Shown here: positions 7,524 to 15,757 of the stretch, in pieces
Position numbering within the stretch: the stretch's first letter is position 1
Layout of the letters: every line of letters starts with the position of its first letter
NCBI GenBank assembly: GCA_902784755.1
Contig: CACZVX010000021.1
Location: 1 to 32,843, forward strand
DNA from: an uncultured Prevotellaceae bacterium
GTDB lineage: Bacteria; Bacteroidota; Bacteroidia; Bacteroidales; Bacteroidaceae
Length of the DNA: 32,843 nucleotides
Direction of reading: 5' to 3'
Made by a program: the position numbers and the translations under genes
The notes under the pieces: generated by a model
What the model was told of the DNA's origin: nothing
What the model saw: only the letters and a program-made list of their open reading frames with translations
Database searches by the model: none

Positions 7524-9560
7524 ATGAATTTTAAGACAATTATGACAACCGTACTGTTTGCATCGGTAGCTCTCGGCGCTGGTGCTCAGGATTTGAAGTC
7601 GGGTTTGAAAATGTCAAACCTTGACCAGAATGTTCGTCCACAGGATGATTTCTATGAGTATGCTTGTGGTGGTTGGATGAAAAACAATCCCTTGCCAGCA
7701 GCATATTCTCGTTATGGAAGTTTTGACCAGTTGCAGGAAGACAATGACAAGCGAATCAACGGAATTCTCGATGAGTTGAAAAATGGCACCTATACCCAAG
7801 GTACCATTGAGCAGAAACTCTCTGATTTTTACAAGCTTGCTATGGATCAGAAGCGTCGCAACAAGGAAGGTGTACAGCCTGTAATGCCTATTATCATGAG
7901 GATGGAGGCAGCTCAGACTAAAGAGGAACTCTTTAAGATTCAGCAGGACCTGATGATCTACGGTGATCAGCAGTTTATGTATATGGGTTTCGGTGCAGAC
8001 GACAAGAATGCCTCTCAGAATATCTTGAATATTTATCAGGGTGGACTTACTCTTGGACAAAAGGAGTACTATCTCGACAATGATGAGGCTACAGCAAAGA
8101 TCCGTGAAGCTTACAAGCAGCATGTGGTGAAGATGTTCCAGCTCTTTGGTTTCAAGAAGGGTATAGCTCAGAAGAAGATGGAACAGGTTCTGAAAATTGA
8201 GACTGCACTTGCCAAGGTTAGCAAGAACCGTACTGAGTTACGCGACGTGGAGGCCAATTATAACAAGATGACCTTGAAAGATTTTGAGCAGAAATACCCC
8301 CATATTCAGCTTTCCAAGCTGGCTCAGGCCGAAGGTGTTGATCTTAAACTTATTCAGGATATGGTTGTTGGTCAGCCTGATTTTGTAGCTGGTGCTGATA
8401 AGATGATTGCCGAAATGACTGCCGACGAATACCGTGCCTATATGGAGTGGGGCGAGATTACTGGGGCTGCTAGTTATCTGAGCGATAAAGTGGTTGCAGA
8501 AAGCTTCAATTTCTTTGGTAAGGTAATGCGTGGCCGTAAGGAGAACTTCCCCCTTTGGAAACGAGCTACAAGTCAGGTGGAAAGCCAGATGGGTGAGGCC
8601 CTCGGCCGTATCTATTGTGAACGCTATTTCCCCGCAACTTCCAAGGCCCGTATGGAGCGTCTTGTGAAGAATCTGCAGCTCTCTCTTGCAGAGCGCATTA
8701 TGGCACAGGATTGGATGGAGACCGACACCAAGCTGAATGCTCTTTCCAAGCTCTCTACATTCTATGTGAAGATAGGTTATCCCGATAAGTGGAAGGACCT
8801 CTCATCGCTTTCCATTGATCCTTCAAAGAGTTTCTATGAGAATGTGCTCGAATGCAACAAGTATCAGACCAAGCGTCATATTGAGGAGAAGGCCGGCAAG
8901 CCTGTTGACCGTGATGAATGGCACATGACCCCTCAGACTGTCAATGCCTATTATAATCCCACAACCAATGAGATTTGTTTCCCCGCAGGTATTCTGCAGT
9001 ATCCTTTCTTCGATCCTACAGCTGACGATGCCTTTAATTACGGTGCCATTGGTGTGGTTATCGGCCACGAAATGACTCACGGATTCGACGATCAGGGTCG
9101 TCATTATGATAAAGTTGGTAACATGACTGACTGGTGGACTGAGAGTGATGGTAAGAACTTTGAGGCTCGTACTGGTAAGTATGCTGACTTCTTCTCCGGC
9201 ATTGAGGTACTTCCTGGACTTAATGCGAATGGTAAGTTTACCCTTGGTGAGAATCTCGCTGACCACGGTGGTCTGCAGGTCGCTTATTACGCTTTCAAGA
9301 ATGCCACGAAGAATGCTCCTCTGAAGACTCTCGACGGACTGACTCCTGAGCAGCGCTTCTTCATTGCCTATGCGGGTGTATGGGCAGGTAATATCACTGA
9401 GGCTGAAATCCGTAACCGCACCAAGAGCGATCCGCATGCCCTTGGCCGCTGGCGTGTAAATGGTGCTCTGCCCCATATTGATATGTGGTATGAAGCCTTT
9501 GGCGTGAATCAAAACGACAAGATGTTCATTCCTAAGAGCGAACGCCTGCAGCTCTGGTAA
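7524..9560 (+). CDS. M13-family zinc metallopeptidase (PepO/neprilysin-like)
   Basis: M13 peptidases cleave oligopeptides on the outer side of the membrane. The N-terminus is a short signal peptide (MNFKTIMTTVLFASVALGAG, then AQ) with likely cleavage before Gln, so periplasmic or surface export is expected. The M13 N-terminal motif is present (VRPQDDFYEYACGGWMKNNP). The zinc site is HEMTH (His515, Glu516, His519 from this start), followed by GFDDQGRHYD. The third ligand lies in ENLADHGGLQVAYYAF (Glu576). The C-terminus (PHIDMWYEAFGV, then ERLQLW) is typical. The length of 678 residues is normal. An in-frame ATG at 7497 would add nine residues before the signal peptide. Only 45 nt separate it from the ABC-F stop and no promoter is seen, so co-transcription is likely. 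Confidence 0.95.
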   Translation: MNFKTIMTTVLFASVALGAGAQDLKSGLKMSNLDQNVRPQDDFYEYACGGWMKNNPLPAAYSRYGSFDQLQEDNDKRINGILDELKNGTYTQGTIEQKLSDFYKLAMDQKRRNKEGVQPVMPIIMRMEAAQTKEELFKIQQDLMIYGDQQFMYMGFGADDKNASQNILNIYQGGLTLGQKEYYLDNDEATAKIREAYKQHVVKMFQLFGFKKGIAQKKMEQVLKIETALAKVSKNRTELRDVEANYNKMTLKDFEQKYPHIQLSKLAQAEGVDLKLIQDMVVGQPDFVAGADKMIAEMTADEYRAYMEWGEITGAASYLSDKVVAESFNFFGKVMRGRKENFPLWKRATSQVESQMGEALGRIYCERYFPATSKARMERLVKNLQLSLAERIMAQDWMETDTKLNALSKLSTFYVKIGYPDKWKDLSSLSIDPSKSFYENVLECNKYQTKRHIEEKAGKPVDRDEWHMTPQTVNAYYNPTTNEICFPAGILQYPFFDPTADDAFNYGAIGVVIGHEMTHGFDDQGRHYDKVGNMTDWWTESDGKNFEARTGKYADFFSGIEVLPGLNANGKFTLGENLADHGGLQVAYYAFKNATKNAPLKTLDGLTPEQRFFIAYAGVWAGNITEAEIRNRTKSDPHALGRWRVNGALPHIDMWYEAFGVNQNDKMFIPKSERLQLW

Positions 9561-9584
9561 TCCAGAACTTTTATTCATTGTATG

Positions 9585-9632
9585 AAGAAAGGATGCTAAA
9601 ACATTGATTTTGGCATCCTTTCTTGCATTTTC
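9585..9632 (+). terminator. Terminator after the M13 peptidase
   Basis: AAGAAAGGATGC (9585-9596) pairs perfectly with GCATCCTTTCTT (9613-9624). The stem extends inward through TAAAA/TTTTG. GCATTTTCTG follows, a weak T-tract. Confidence 0.85.
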
Positions 9633-9653
9633 TGCAAAATAGTTGTAACTTTG
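9623..9653 (+). promoter_or_regulatory. metA promoter and short leader
   Basis: TTG (9623-9625), 20 nt, TAACTTTG (9646-9653). The -33 box overlaps the 3' side of the preceding terminator. The roughly 65-nt leader holds one small hairpin, TTCACG (9662-9667) with CGTGAA (9679-9684). It shows no SAM riboswitch that I can recognise. Confidence 0.75.
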
Positions 9654-9722
9654 CATCCAAATTCACGGATTCACTGCTCGTGAAGTTGTAAATAGTTAAC
9701 GGTCAAACAGTAAAATACTTAG

Positions 9723-10640
9723 ATGCCTTTAAGAATACCTGACAAACTGCCCGCTATTGACATCTTGAAGAAAGAGAACATCTTCGTGATGGATGATACC
9801 CGTGCCCACACACAGGATATCCGTCCGTTGAAAATTGTCGTTCTGAATTTGATGCCATTGAAGATTACGACAGAGACCGACTTGATCAGACTGTTGTCGA
9901 ATACACCGCTACAGTTGGACATCACGTTTATGAAACTGAAGAGCCATACGCCCAAGAATACGCCGATTGAACATATGATGATGTTCTATAAGGATTTCGA
10001 GGTGCTTCGCTCGCAGAAGTTTGATGGTATGATTATTACGGGTGCTCCGGTAGAATCCTTCGAATATGAGGACGTATTCTATTGGGATGAAATGAAGTGC
10101 ATTTTCGATTGGGCAAAGACCCATGTGCAGAGTACGCTCTATATCTGCTGGGCAGCGCAGGCGGGGCTCTATTATTATTATGGTATTCCCAAATATCCTT
10201 TGGAGAAGAAGAAGTTCGGCATTTTCCGACAGCATGTGCTACAGCCCCAACTGCCTATTTTCCGTGGCTTCGATGATTTCTTCTATATGCCTCACAGCCG
10301 TCATACGGAGATTCGCCGTGAAGACATAGATGCGAGTGAATATCTTTCCATTTTAGCAGAAGGAGAGGAGAGTGGCGTAAGTATGGTAGTAGCCCGCGGA
10401 GGCCGAGAGTTCTTTGTGACTGGTCACTTGGAGTATGCACCGAACACGCTTGATAAGGAATACCGACGCGATATAGGCAAGCGTGATGATGTAGAGCTCC
10501 CTAAGTATTACTATCTCGATGACAATCCTGATAAGGGACCTGTCGTGAAATGGAGAGCTCATGCCAATCTCTTTTTCCAGAATTGGGTAAACTACTATGT
10601 TTATCAGCAGACTCCTTACGACATTAATCTCATTGGATAA
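9723..10640 (+). CDS. metA: Homoserine O-acyltransferase MetA, predicted acetyl-CoA user
   Basis: MetA activates homoserine in the first committed step of methionine synthesis. The 305-residue protein has the family core (FVMDDTRAHTQDIRPLKIVV, LNLMPLKITTETDLIRLL) and the catalytic set at canonical positions: Cys142 in YICWAAQAGLYY, and His235 and Glu237 in GHLEYAP. MPHSRHTE is also present. Residue 111, in TGAPVES, is Glu. In the family, Glu111 (Bacillus cereus) goes with acetyl-CoA and Gly111 (E. coli) with succinyl-CoA, so this enzyme probably makes O-acetylhomoserine despite the metA name. It has its own promoter and is followed by a short repeat and the U32 gene. Confidence 0.97.
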   Translation: MPLRIPDKLPAIDILKKENIFVMDDTRAHTQDIRPLKIVVLNLMPLKITTETDLIRLLSNTPLQLDITFMKLKSHTPKNTPIEHMMMFYKDFEVLRSQKFDGMIITGAPVESFEYEDVFYWDEMKCIFDWAKTHVQSTLYICWAAQAGLYYYYGIPKYPLEKKKFGIFRQHVLQPQLPIFRGFDDFFYMPHSRHTEIRREDIDASEYLSILAEGEESGVSMVVARGGREFFVTGHLEYAPNTLDKEYRRDIGKRDDVELPKYYYLDDNPDKGPVVKWRAHANLFFQNWVNYYVYQQTPYDINLIG

Positions 10641-10671
10641 AGCCCCTCTAAATACCCCTGCATAGGGGAAC
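10641..10671. repeat. Short GC-rich repeat between metA and the U32 gene
   Basis: AGCCCCTCTAAATACCCC, then TGCATAGGGGAAC, directly after the metA stop. CCCCT (10654-10659 region) can pair with AGGGG (10664-10668). It resembles the CCCTCCC palindromes at 7120, 16644 and 16779 in composition and layout. It has no T-tract, so a terminator role is unlikely. Confidence 0.45.
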
Positions 10672-10704
10672 TTCTTGATTAAAGTTCGTAAACTCGATAT
10701 TTTT

Positions 10705-12564
10705 GTGAAACAAACCATAGAACTGTTGGCTCCTGCCAAAAATCTTGCATGCGGCATCGCGGCTATCGACCACGGTGCTGATGCCGTATATATAGGGGCA
10801 CAACGGTTTGGAGCTCGTGTGGCTGCAGGAAACCCTGTGGAGGATATCGCTGAACTTTGTCATTATGCTCATCAGTATGGTGCCAAAGTCTATGTTACTG
10901 TAAATACGATTATCTACGACAATGAACTGGAGGATATCCAGCAGCTGCTGAAAAAAATTGAAAAAGCAGGTGCCGATGCCATATTGGTACAGGATTCTTC
11001 ACTCTTCACTCTTCACTCTTCACTACCTCTTCATGCTTCTACTCAGACAGATAATCGCACGCCTGAAAAGGTGAGATGGCTTCGTTCCATGGGATTCAAG
11101 CGTGTCGTGCTAGCCCGTGAGCTCTCCGTTGAAGAGATTCGTAAGATTCATCAGGAAGTCCCAGATGTAGAACTGGAAGTGTTTGTGCATGGTGCCCTTT
11201 GTGTGAGTTACAGCGGACAGTGTTATGCCTCGCAGTATTGTTTCGGACGCAGCGCCAACCGTGGCGCTTGTGCTCAGTTCTGCCGTCTGCCATTTGATTT
11301 GGTAGATAGTGAAGGACGCATGATAGAGCGCGGACGTCATCTGTTGTCCCTGAAAGACCTTTGCCAGATAGACCATCTGGAGGAACTGATGGAAGCAGGA
11401 GCCGTTTCGTTCAAAATAGAGGGACGCCTTAAGGACGTTGACTATGTGAAGAATGTGACTGCAGCCTACAGTCAGCGGCTCAATCAGATTATTGCCCGTC
11501 ATCCTGAACGTTATCAGCGAGCCTCAAAAGGGCGCATTACTTACACTTTTGAGCCGAATCTGAAAAAGACTTTCAATCGCGGCTTTACCACTTATTTCCT
11601 GCATGGACGTCAGCCGAACATATTCTCTCCCGATACGCCTAAAGCCTTAGGGGAGTATGTTGGGAAGGTGAAGGAGATTCGGCGTGACTCTTTCAATGTG
11701 GCCGGAACAGCCAGTTTTGCCAATGGTGATGGACTCTGCTTCTTTAACGCGAAAGAACTGGTTGGTTTCCGTGTGAACCGTGCTGAAGGCAACAGGCTTT
11801 ATCCTTTCAAGATGCCCGTTGGACTGAAGCCCGGTATAGTGCTCTATCGGAATAATGATATGGAGTTCGAACGCTTGATGGCCGGACAGACTGCGGAGCG
11901 AAAGATCCCCATAACGATGACACTTGAAGCCGTTGATGGTGGATTTACATTGAATGGAAAGTTCTTTGCTGCTGAACACCAACAAGCGCAGAAACCTCAA
12001 CGTGAGAATATCGTGAGACAACTGTCGAAACTTGGCAGAACGCCTTATGTCTGCGAGCAAGTGAATCTGCTACCGGACGATTTCAACTATTTCATTCCGA
12101 GCAGCATGCTGGCGGAGTGGAGAAGGACAGTAATTGAGAATGCAGAATGTAGAATGGAGAATAATGAATACAATTTGAGGGACGATTCTGCATTTGATTC
12201 TGAAAAAGGTAATCATCATTCTACAATCTCCGATCTCCGATCTCCATTAAATACTCGTTTCCCTTACCTCTATAACGTATCCAATGCCAAGGCGCGCGCT
12301 TTCTATGCGGCTCAGGGCGTTCCCAATGCTACTTCCCTAGAATCCCCTATTACCACGGTTGAGAAAAAGGAAGAACCACTTCTTATGCAATGTCGTCATT
12401 GCTTAAGATATTCTTTTGGATATTGTGTGAAGAACGGCGGGGAAAGACCCGCATGGAAGGAACCGCTCTATCTCGTTTCTGATGACGGTCGCCGGTTCCG
12501 TCTGGAGTTTGATTGCAGAAACTGTCAGATGAACGTTTATGGCACTTCGATAAAAGACAAATGA
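10705..12564 (+). CDS. U32-family (peptidase U32 / RlhA-like) protein
   Basis: The N-terminal barrel starts IELLAPAKNLACGIAAIDHG and contains HASTQTDNRTPEKVRWLRSM and VVLARELSVEEI. The U32 signature is FVHGALCVSYSGQCYASQYC, followed by RGACAQFCRLPFDL. The C-terminus has further cysteines (MQCRHCLRYSFGYC and FDCRNCQMNVY). This full-length layout resembles E. coli RlhA, an iron-sulfur protein needed for 23S rRNA C2501 hydroxylation, more than the shorter TrhP. An RNA hydroxylation role is inference; the historical name is collagenase-like protease. I placed the start at GTG 10705 (VKQTIELLAPA), which fits where homologs begin; TTG 10675 is also in frame. Two stretches encoded by repeat-like DNA interrupt it: 10990-11035 and 12133-12252. 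It is probably co-transcribed with metA and the next gene. Confidence 0.9.
   Translation: MKQTIELLAPAKNLACGIAAIDHGADAVYIGAQRFGARVAAGNPVEDIAELCHYAHQYGAKVYVTVNTIIYDNELEDIQQLLKKIEKAGADAILVQDSSLFTLHSSLPLHASTQTDNRTPEKVRWLRSMGFKRVVLARELSVEEIRKIHQEVPDVELEVFVHGALCVSYSGQCYASQYCFGRSANRGACAQFCRLPFDLVDSEGRMIERGRHLLSLKDLCQIDHLEELMEAGAVSFKIEGRLKDVDYVKNVTAAYSQRLNQIIARHPERYQRASKGRITYTFEPNLKKTFNRGFTTYFLHGRQPNIFSPDTPKALGEYVGKVKEIRRDSFNVAGTASFANGDGLCFFNAKELVGFRVNRAEGNRLYPFKMPVGLKPGIVLYRNNDMEFERLMAGQTAERKIPITMTLEAVDGGFTLNGKFFAAEHQQAQKPQRENIVRQLSKLGRTPYVCEQVNLLPDDFNYFIPSSMLAEWRRTVIENAECRMENNEYNLRDDSAFDSEKGNHHSTISDLRSPLNTRFPYLYNVSNAKARAFYAAQGVPNATSLESPITTVEKKEEPLLMQCRHCLRYSFGYCVKNGGERPAWKEPLYLVSDDGRRFRLEFDCRNCQMNVYGTSIKDK
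10990..11035 (+). repeat. CTTCACT tandem tract inside the U32 gene
   Basis: Four CTTCACT units follow a GATTCTTCACTCT 13-mer (10993-11005). The same 13-mer begins the tract inside trmN6 (23669-23681). It encodes DSSLFTLHSSLPL between the conserved ILVQ strand and HASTQTD. Confidence 0.7.
12133..12252. repeat. Inverted-arm repeat element inside the U32 gene, in frame
   Basis: The left arm (12133-12169) is a run of GAGAATG/TAGAATGG units. The right arm (12211-12252) is TCTCCGATCTCCGATCTCC-like and ends in CTCCATTAAAT. Positions 12212-12251 match 21943-21982, upstream of rpsF, at 32 of 40 positions without gaps. The stretch is 120 nt, exactly 40 codons, and adds a polar segment (ENAECRMENNEYN, then DSEKGNHHSTISDLRSP) before the conserved NVSNAKARAFY. 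Confidence 0.75.
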
Positions 12565-12581
12565 TAAAGGATTAATGAGAT

Positions 12582-13532
12582 ATGAGGAAGATTCTTTTAG
12601 TGTTTTACCTTTTTACTTCTTTACTTTTACTGACGGGTTGCTATCGCAACAAGGCGCGTGAACTGCCTTCGGCAGATACCACTGCCGTGAAGTACGTGGC
12701 TCCGCAGATTGATACTGTGGCACTGAAACAGAAACGCGACTCACTGCTTTTTCTTGCCCAGCACCATTACACGGAGAATTTTAACTTTGTCGTGCGTGCT
12801 GATTCTCTGCCTCTTTTCAAGCAGCAGCCTGAGGAAATAATCAGTCAGATGGCAACCGATTCGTTCTATGTCTATAAGAATGAACCGCTCGTTGTAGCCG
12901 ACATTCGGGTAATGTCTATTGATCCTGTGGATTCTGTTTGGGTGCAATTGGCACGTGACCAGGTTACATTTGGATGGATTCACGAGTCAGAACTGCTCCC
13001 CAATGTAGATCCCAACGACCCCATTTCTCAGTTTATCACCACTTTTTCCAACAGCCATCTGCTCATCTTCCTGGTGGTATTCATTTTCATTGGCGTTGCC
13101 TATACGGGCCGCATAGCCATCAAACGCAATGCCAAGATTGTCCATTTCAATGATATCCCCACACCTTATCCGATGTCTCTGGCGCTGACTGTGGCTACCT
13201 CTGCCACGCTTTATGCCACTATCCAGAACTTTACCCCACAGTTATGGCGTCATTTCTATTTCCATCCCACAATGAACCCATTGCTGGCTCCCTTCCTGAT
13301 AGCTGTGTTTCTAGTTTCAGTATGGGCCATCATTATCGTCGGTTTGGCAGCTGTGGACGAAGTGCGCAGGAATCTTCCGCTTGATGAAGCTGTGCTTTAT
13401 CTCTTCGGTCTGGCGGGCGTCTGTGCGGTTGATTATATTGTCTTTACCTTCACTACCATATATTATATTGGCTATCCTTTGCTGGTTGCCTATTTCTGGT
13501 TTGCCATTAATAGGTATCGAAAATCCACATAA
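12582..13532 (+). CDS. Lipoprotein with SH3-like region and C-terminal membrane helices
   Basis: I do not recognise a named family. The N-terminus is a lipoprotein signal (KILLVFYLFTSLLLLTGC) with the lipobox cysteine at residue 20. Residues about 85-140 (FYVYKNEPLVVADIRVMSI, then VWVQLARDQVTFGWIHESEL) read like an SH3-type beta barrel. After it come about four or five hydrophobic segments: HLLIFLVVFIFIGVAYTG, MSLALTVATSATLYATI, LLAPFLIAVFLVSVWAIIIV, and two near the end. A lipid anchor together with several helices suggests an inner-membrane protein with its sensing domain outside. It starts 17 nt after the U32 stop and is probably the last gene of the metA transcript. A terminator follows at 13588. 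Confidence 0.75.
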   Translation: MRKILLVFYLFTSLLLLTGCYRNKARELPSADTTAVKYVAPQIDTVALKQKRDSLLFLAQHHYTENFNFVVRADSLPLFKQQPEEIISQMATDSFYVYKNEPLVVADIRVMSIDPVDSVWVQLARDQVTFGWIHESELLPNVDPNDPISQFITTFSNSHLLIFLVVFIFIGVAYTGRIAIKRNAKIVHFNDIPTPYPMSLALTVATSATLYATIQNFTPQLWRHFYFHPTMNPLLAPFLIAVFLVSVWAIIIVGLAAVDEVRRNLPLDEAVLYLFGLAGVCAVDYIVFTFTTIYYIGYPLLVAYFWFAINRYRKST

Positions 13533-13587
13533 ATATGGATTGCGAGGATGCGATGATCAGTAATCCATATTTAAATCAAAACAAGTT

Positions 13588-13621
13588 TCCTCCTAAGTCA
13601 ACACGCTTAGGGGGATTTTTT
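13588..13621 (+). terminator. Terminator of the metA-U32-lipoprotein unit
   Basis: The stem TCCTCCTAAG / CTTAGGGGGA (one G-U pair) is followed by six T. Just upstream, AAATATGGATT (13531-13541) pairs perfectly with AATCCATATTT (13562-13572), overlapping the stop codon. The lipoprotein mRNA end is therefore a double hairpin. Confidence 0.9.
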
Positions 13622-13678
13622 GTTTGTTGTCCGTATCTGCCTTGTCAGCTTTCTATGTTCTTCTGCCATGCTTCTACG

Positions 13679-13791
13679 CCTCAGAAGCATTGTAAGAAAG
13701 CCCCAGAAGTATTGTAATAATGCTCCAGAGACATTGTAAGAATGCCCCAGAGACATTGTAAGAATGCTCCAGAGGCATTGTAAGAATGCGC
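13679..13791. repeat. Five-copy 22-bp tandem repeat
   Basis: The unit CCAGAGACATTGTAAGAATGC(T/C) recurs with ATTGTAA at 13689, 13711, 13733, 13755 and 13777, an exact 22-nt period. The outer copies are more diverged. Each unit holds CATT-GTAAG-AATG, a short inverted repeat. The array lies in a 455-nt gene-free stretch (13533-13987) that otherwise holds only hairpins. The period is not a multiple of three and no credible ORF crosses it. Confidence 0.95.
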
Positions 13792-13850
13792 TGGAAACAA
13801 CGCTTCCACTACATTTAGGCAACTCTTCTATTTGTGGTTAGGCTACATGA

Positions 13851-13885
13851 AAGTGTCGAAGTGTCCACAAGACACTTCGACACTT
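13851..13885. terminator. Perfect 15-bp hairpin between converging genes
   Basis: AAGTGTCGAAGTGTC / GACACTTCGACACTT with loop CACAA, followed by an A/T-rich run (ATATATTTTATAAC). It lies between plus-strand and minus-strand transcripts. Termination is inferred; it could also be a protein-binding palindrome. Confidence 0.6.
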
Positions 13886-13923
13886 ATATATTTTATAACA
13901 CTTTTTCTGTTCGATAGTGGAAT

Positions 13924-13958
13924 AAAAAAGAAGGGGCATGCCTTAACAGGCACACCCC
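13924..13958 (-). terminator. Terminator of the lactate permease gene
   Basis: On the minus strand GGGGTGTGCC pairs with GGCATGCCCC (internal TG/CA mismatch) around TGTTAA. TTCTTTTTT follows. It lies 29 nt after the permease stop. Confidence 0.88.
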
Positions 13959-13987
13959 AAGTGTGGAAAGCAAACTGCTTTGTCTGC

Positions 13988-15589
13988 TTAGAATACGTGT
14001 AGGCCGAGGAAGACCATCAGACCGTTCATCAAAATCCAGAAGATTGCGAACGGCAGCGTCTTACGCATGATTTCGCCATCCTGGCCTTCCATGTCGCAGG
14101 CTGCCGTAGCAATGGCAATACTCTGAGGTGATAGCAGTTTACCGCCCTCAGAACCTGCACAGTTGGCTGCTGCCAGCCAGTTGGTCTCGTTTCCGGAAAC
14201 ACCAAAGAAGGTGGCATCGTTGACAAGCCCTAATTGTCCGGCCGCTGCTGCCTGCAGCTTACCGAAGAGGATGTTAGCTGAGGTGGCACTACCTGTGACG
14301 AAAGTACCGATAGATCCGATGAGTGGTGCAAAGAACGGGAAAGCAGAGCCTGTGAGGGCTACGAGTCCCGTTGCGATAGCCAGCGTCATACCCGTGTTGT
14401 TCATCAGCATGGCAAGCGCAACCAAGCAGCATATGGTAAGTGCGGTCTTCTGCAGGTTAATCGTTGTCTTTGCCAGCATCCTCATCAGTTTGCCGAAACT
14501 CAGACCCTGAATCATACCACCGATAACAGCACCGAGGAAAATCATCAGACCGGCATTCGACAACCAGCCGAACGAGAACGTATTGCCAACTACCGGCATG
14601 TTGAACTTCGTTACCAAGGTTGACTTAAGCAGTTCATTCATAGGAGGAATGATTTTGCTCGAAACCAGGATGAAGAAGATGATCAAGCCGTACACACTCC
14701 AGGCCTTAAGGGTCTTGGCGGTACCAAATTTCTTTTTCTCAACAATCACTTCGTCGGAAGGATTTTCATCATGGATGAATAGCTTGTTGTAGATAAGCAT
14801 GGCGATGATGGCTGCTACGGAGCCTAAAATAGCTGGAGTCTCCGGACCCAGGAAGTGGGCGCAGAGGAACTGCGTAATGATGGAAAATGTACCTACGAAG
14901 AGGGCAATGGCAATGTTCTTCATAACTTTCTTGCGGTCGGTCATCATCAAGATGAGGAACGGAGTGATGTAGAACATCAGGGAAAGCTGAATAATAATAA
15001 AGGTTGCAACCTCGCAGAGCATCTCATGAGAGGCTCCATCAACGGCTACTTGGTTAGCCAGTGTAGTGGCAGGCAGACCCACAGCTCCGAAACCTACGGC
15101 CACCGTGTTAGCTATCAAGCAGATGACAGCTGAGAACATAGGCTTGAATCCCAGTCCAATCAAAATAGCTGCAGGAATAGCCACAGCTGTTCCGAAACCA
15201 GCCATACCTTCAAGCACACCACCGAAGCCCCACGTAAGCAGGAGCACGAGCAGTCCCTTGTCGGCTGTAAGCTGGATGAACTGCGTCTTGATGGTCTCAA
15301 TCTCCTTAGTCTCACAAAGGACATTGTAACTGAAGATTGCACAGATAACAATAAGGATGATGGGGAAGCATGCCTTGAGGAGACCTTCAATTACCGACCA
15401 GAAGGTAACGCCATAAATGGATGCTTCCGCATACTTCTCGGGAATGATTCCCATAGCCGGTGCTGCGAACAATGCCAATAGGATGGTAACGCCAAGTGTG
15501 ATCAGCGCACTTTTGTAGCCAGGTACTTTGAAGCCCATCATGAGGATGAACAACAGCAGAATCGGAATGATTGAAACTAATGCGGACAT
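13988..15589 (-). CDS. L-lactate permease (LctP family)
   Basis: This inner-membrane transporter would move lactate, and possibly glycolate, with protons. The 533-residue protein is hydrophobic throughout, with about a dozen predicted helices (first: LVSIIPILLLFILMMGF). The family motifs are present: GGVLEGMAGFGTAVAIPAAI, GFGAVGLPATTLANQV and GSIGTFVTGSATSANILFG. The C-terminal conserved stretch is ANCAGSEGGKLLSPQSIAIA. Length is normal for the family. It is monocistronic on the minus strand, with a promoter-like box at 15656 and a terminator at 13924. No lactate-use genes adjoin it. The symbol could be lctP or lldP; I leave it blank. Confidence 0.93.
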   Translation of the reverse strand: MSALVSIIPILLLFILMMGFKVPGYKSALITLGVTILLALFAAPAMGIIPEKYAEASIYGVTFWSVIEGLLKACFPIILIVICAIFSYNVLCETKEIETIKTQFIQLTADKGLLVLLLTWGFGGVLEGMAGFGTAVAIPAAILIGLGFKPMFSAVICLIANTVAVGFGAVGLPATTLANQVAVDGASHEMLCEVATFIIIQLSLMFYITPFLILMMTDRKKVMKNIAIALFVGTFSIITQFLCAHFLGPETPAILGSVAAIIAMLIYNKLFIHDENPSDEVIVEKKKFGTAKTLKAWSVYGLIIFFILVSSKIIPPMNELLKSTLVTKFNMPVVGNTFSFGWLSNAGLMIFLGAVIGGMIQGLSFGKLMRMLAKTTINLQKTALTICCLVALAMLMNNTGMTLAIATGLVALTGSAFPFFAPLIGSIGTFVTGSATSANILFGKLQAAAAGQLGLVNDATFFGVSGNETNWLAAANCAGSEGGKLLSPQSIAIATAACDMEGQDGEIMRKTLPFAIFWILMNGLMVFLGLHVF

Positions 15590-15655
15590 AAATGTTTTTG
15601 TTTAAATTGTTATGATTATGTTATATAAGTTAGCTAATACAGATAGATTTGGCGT

Positions 15656-15663
15656 CAAATTTA
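15656..15663 (-). promoter_or_regulatory. Lactate permease promoter -7 box
   Basis: TAAATTTG on the minus strand gives a predicted leader of about 60 nt. A good -33 TTTG at the expected spacing is not seen. Confidence 0.45.
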
Positions 15664-15757
15664 AGAAAAAGTTTCCAAACGGGCGTAAATTTTTTTCAAA
15701 ACTTTTATAATTAGAGATAAATTTTCGATTTTTGAACAGAAATGACCACGGTAGGAC

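Noticed and set aside
8823-9656. 277-codon minus-strand frame opposite the M13 gene
   Set aside because: It overlaps the HEMTH and ENLAD coding region antisense, has no recognisable domains and no promoter; a shadow of codon bias.
9654-9722. SAM-II type riboswitch before metA
   Set aside because: The leader has one small hairpin but not the expected loop and pseudoknot sequences, and is short.
13679-13791. CRISPR array
   Set aside because: The repeats are contiguous with no unique spacers, and no cas genes are near.
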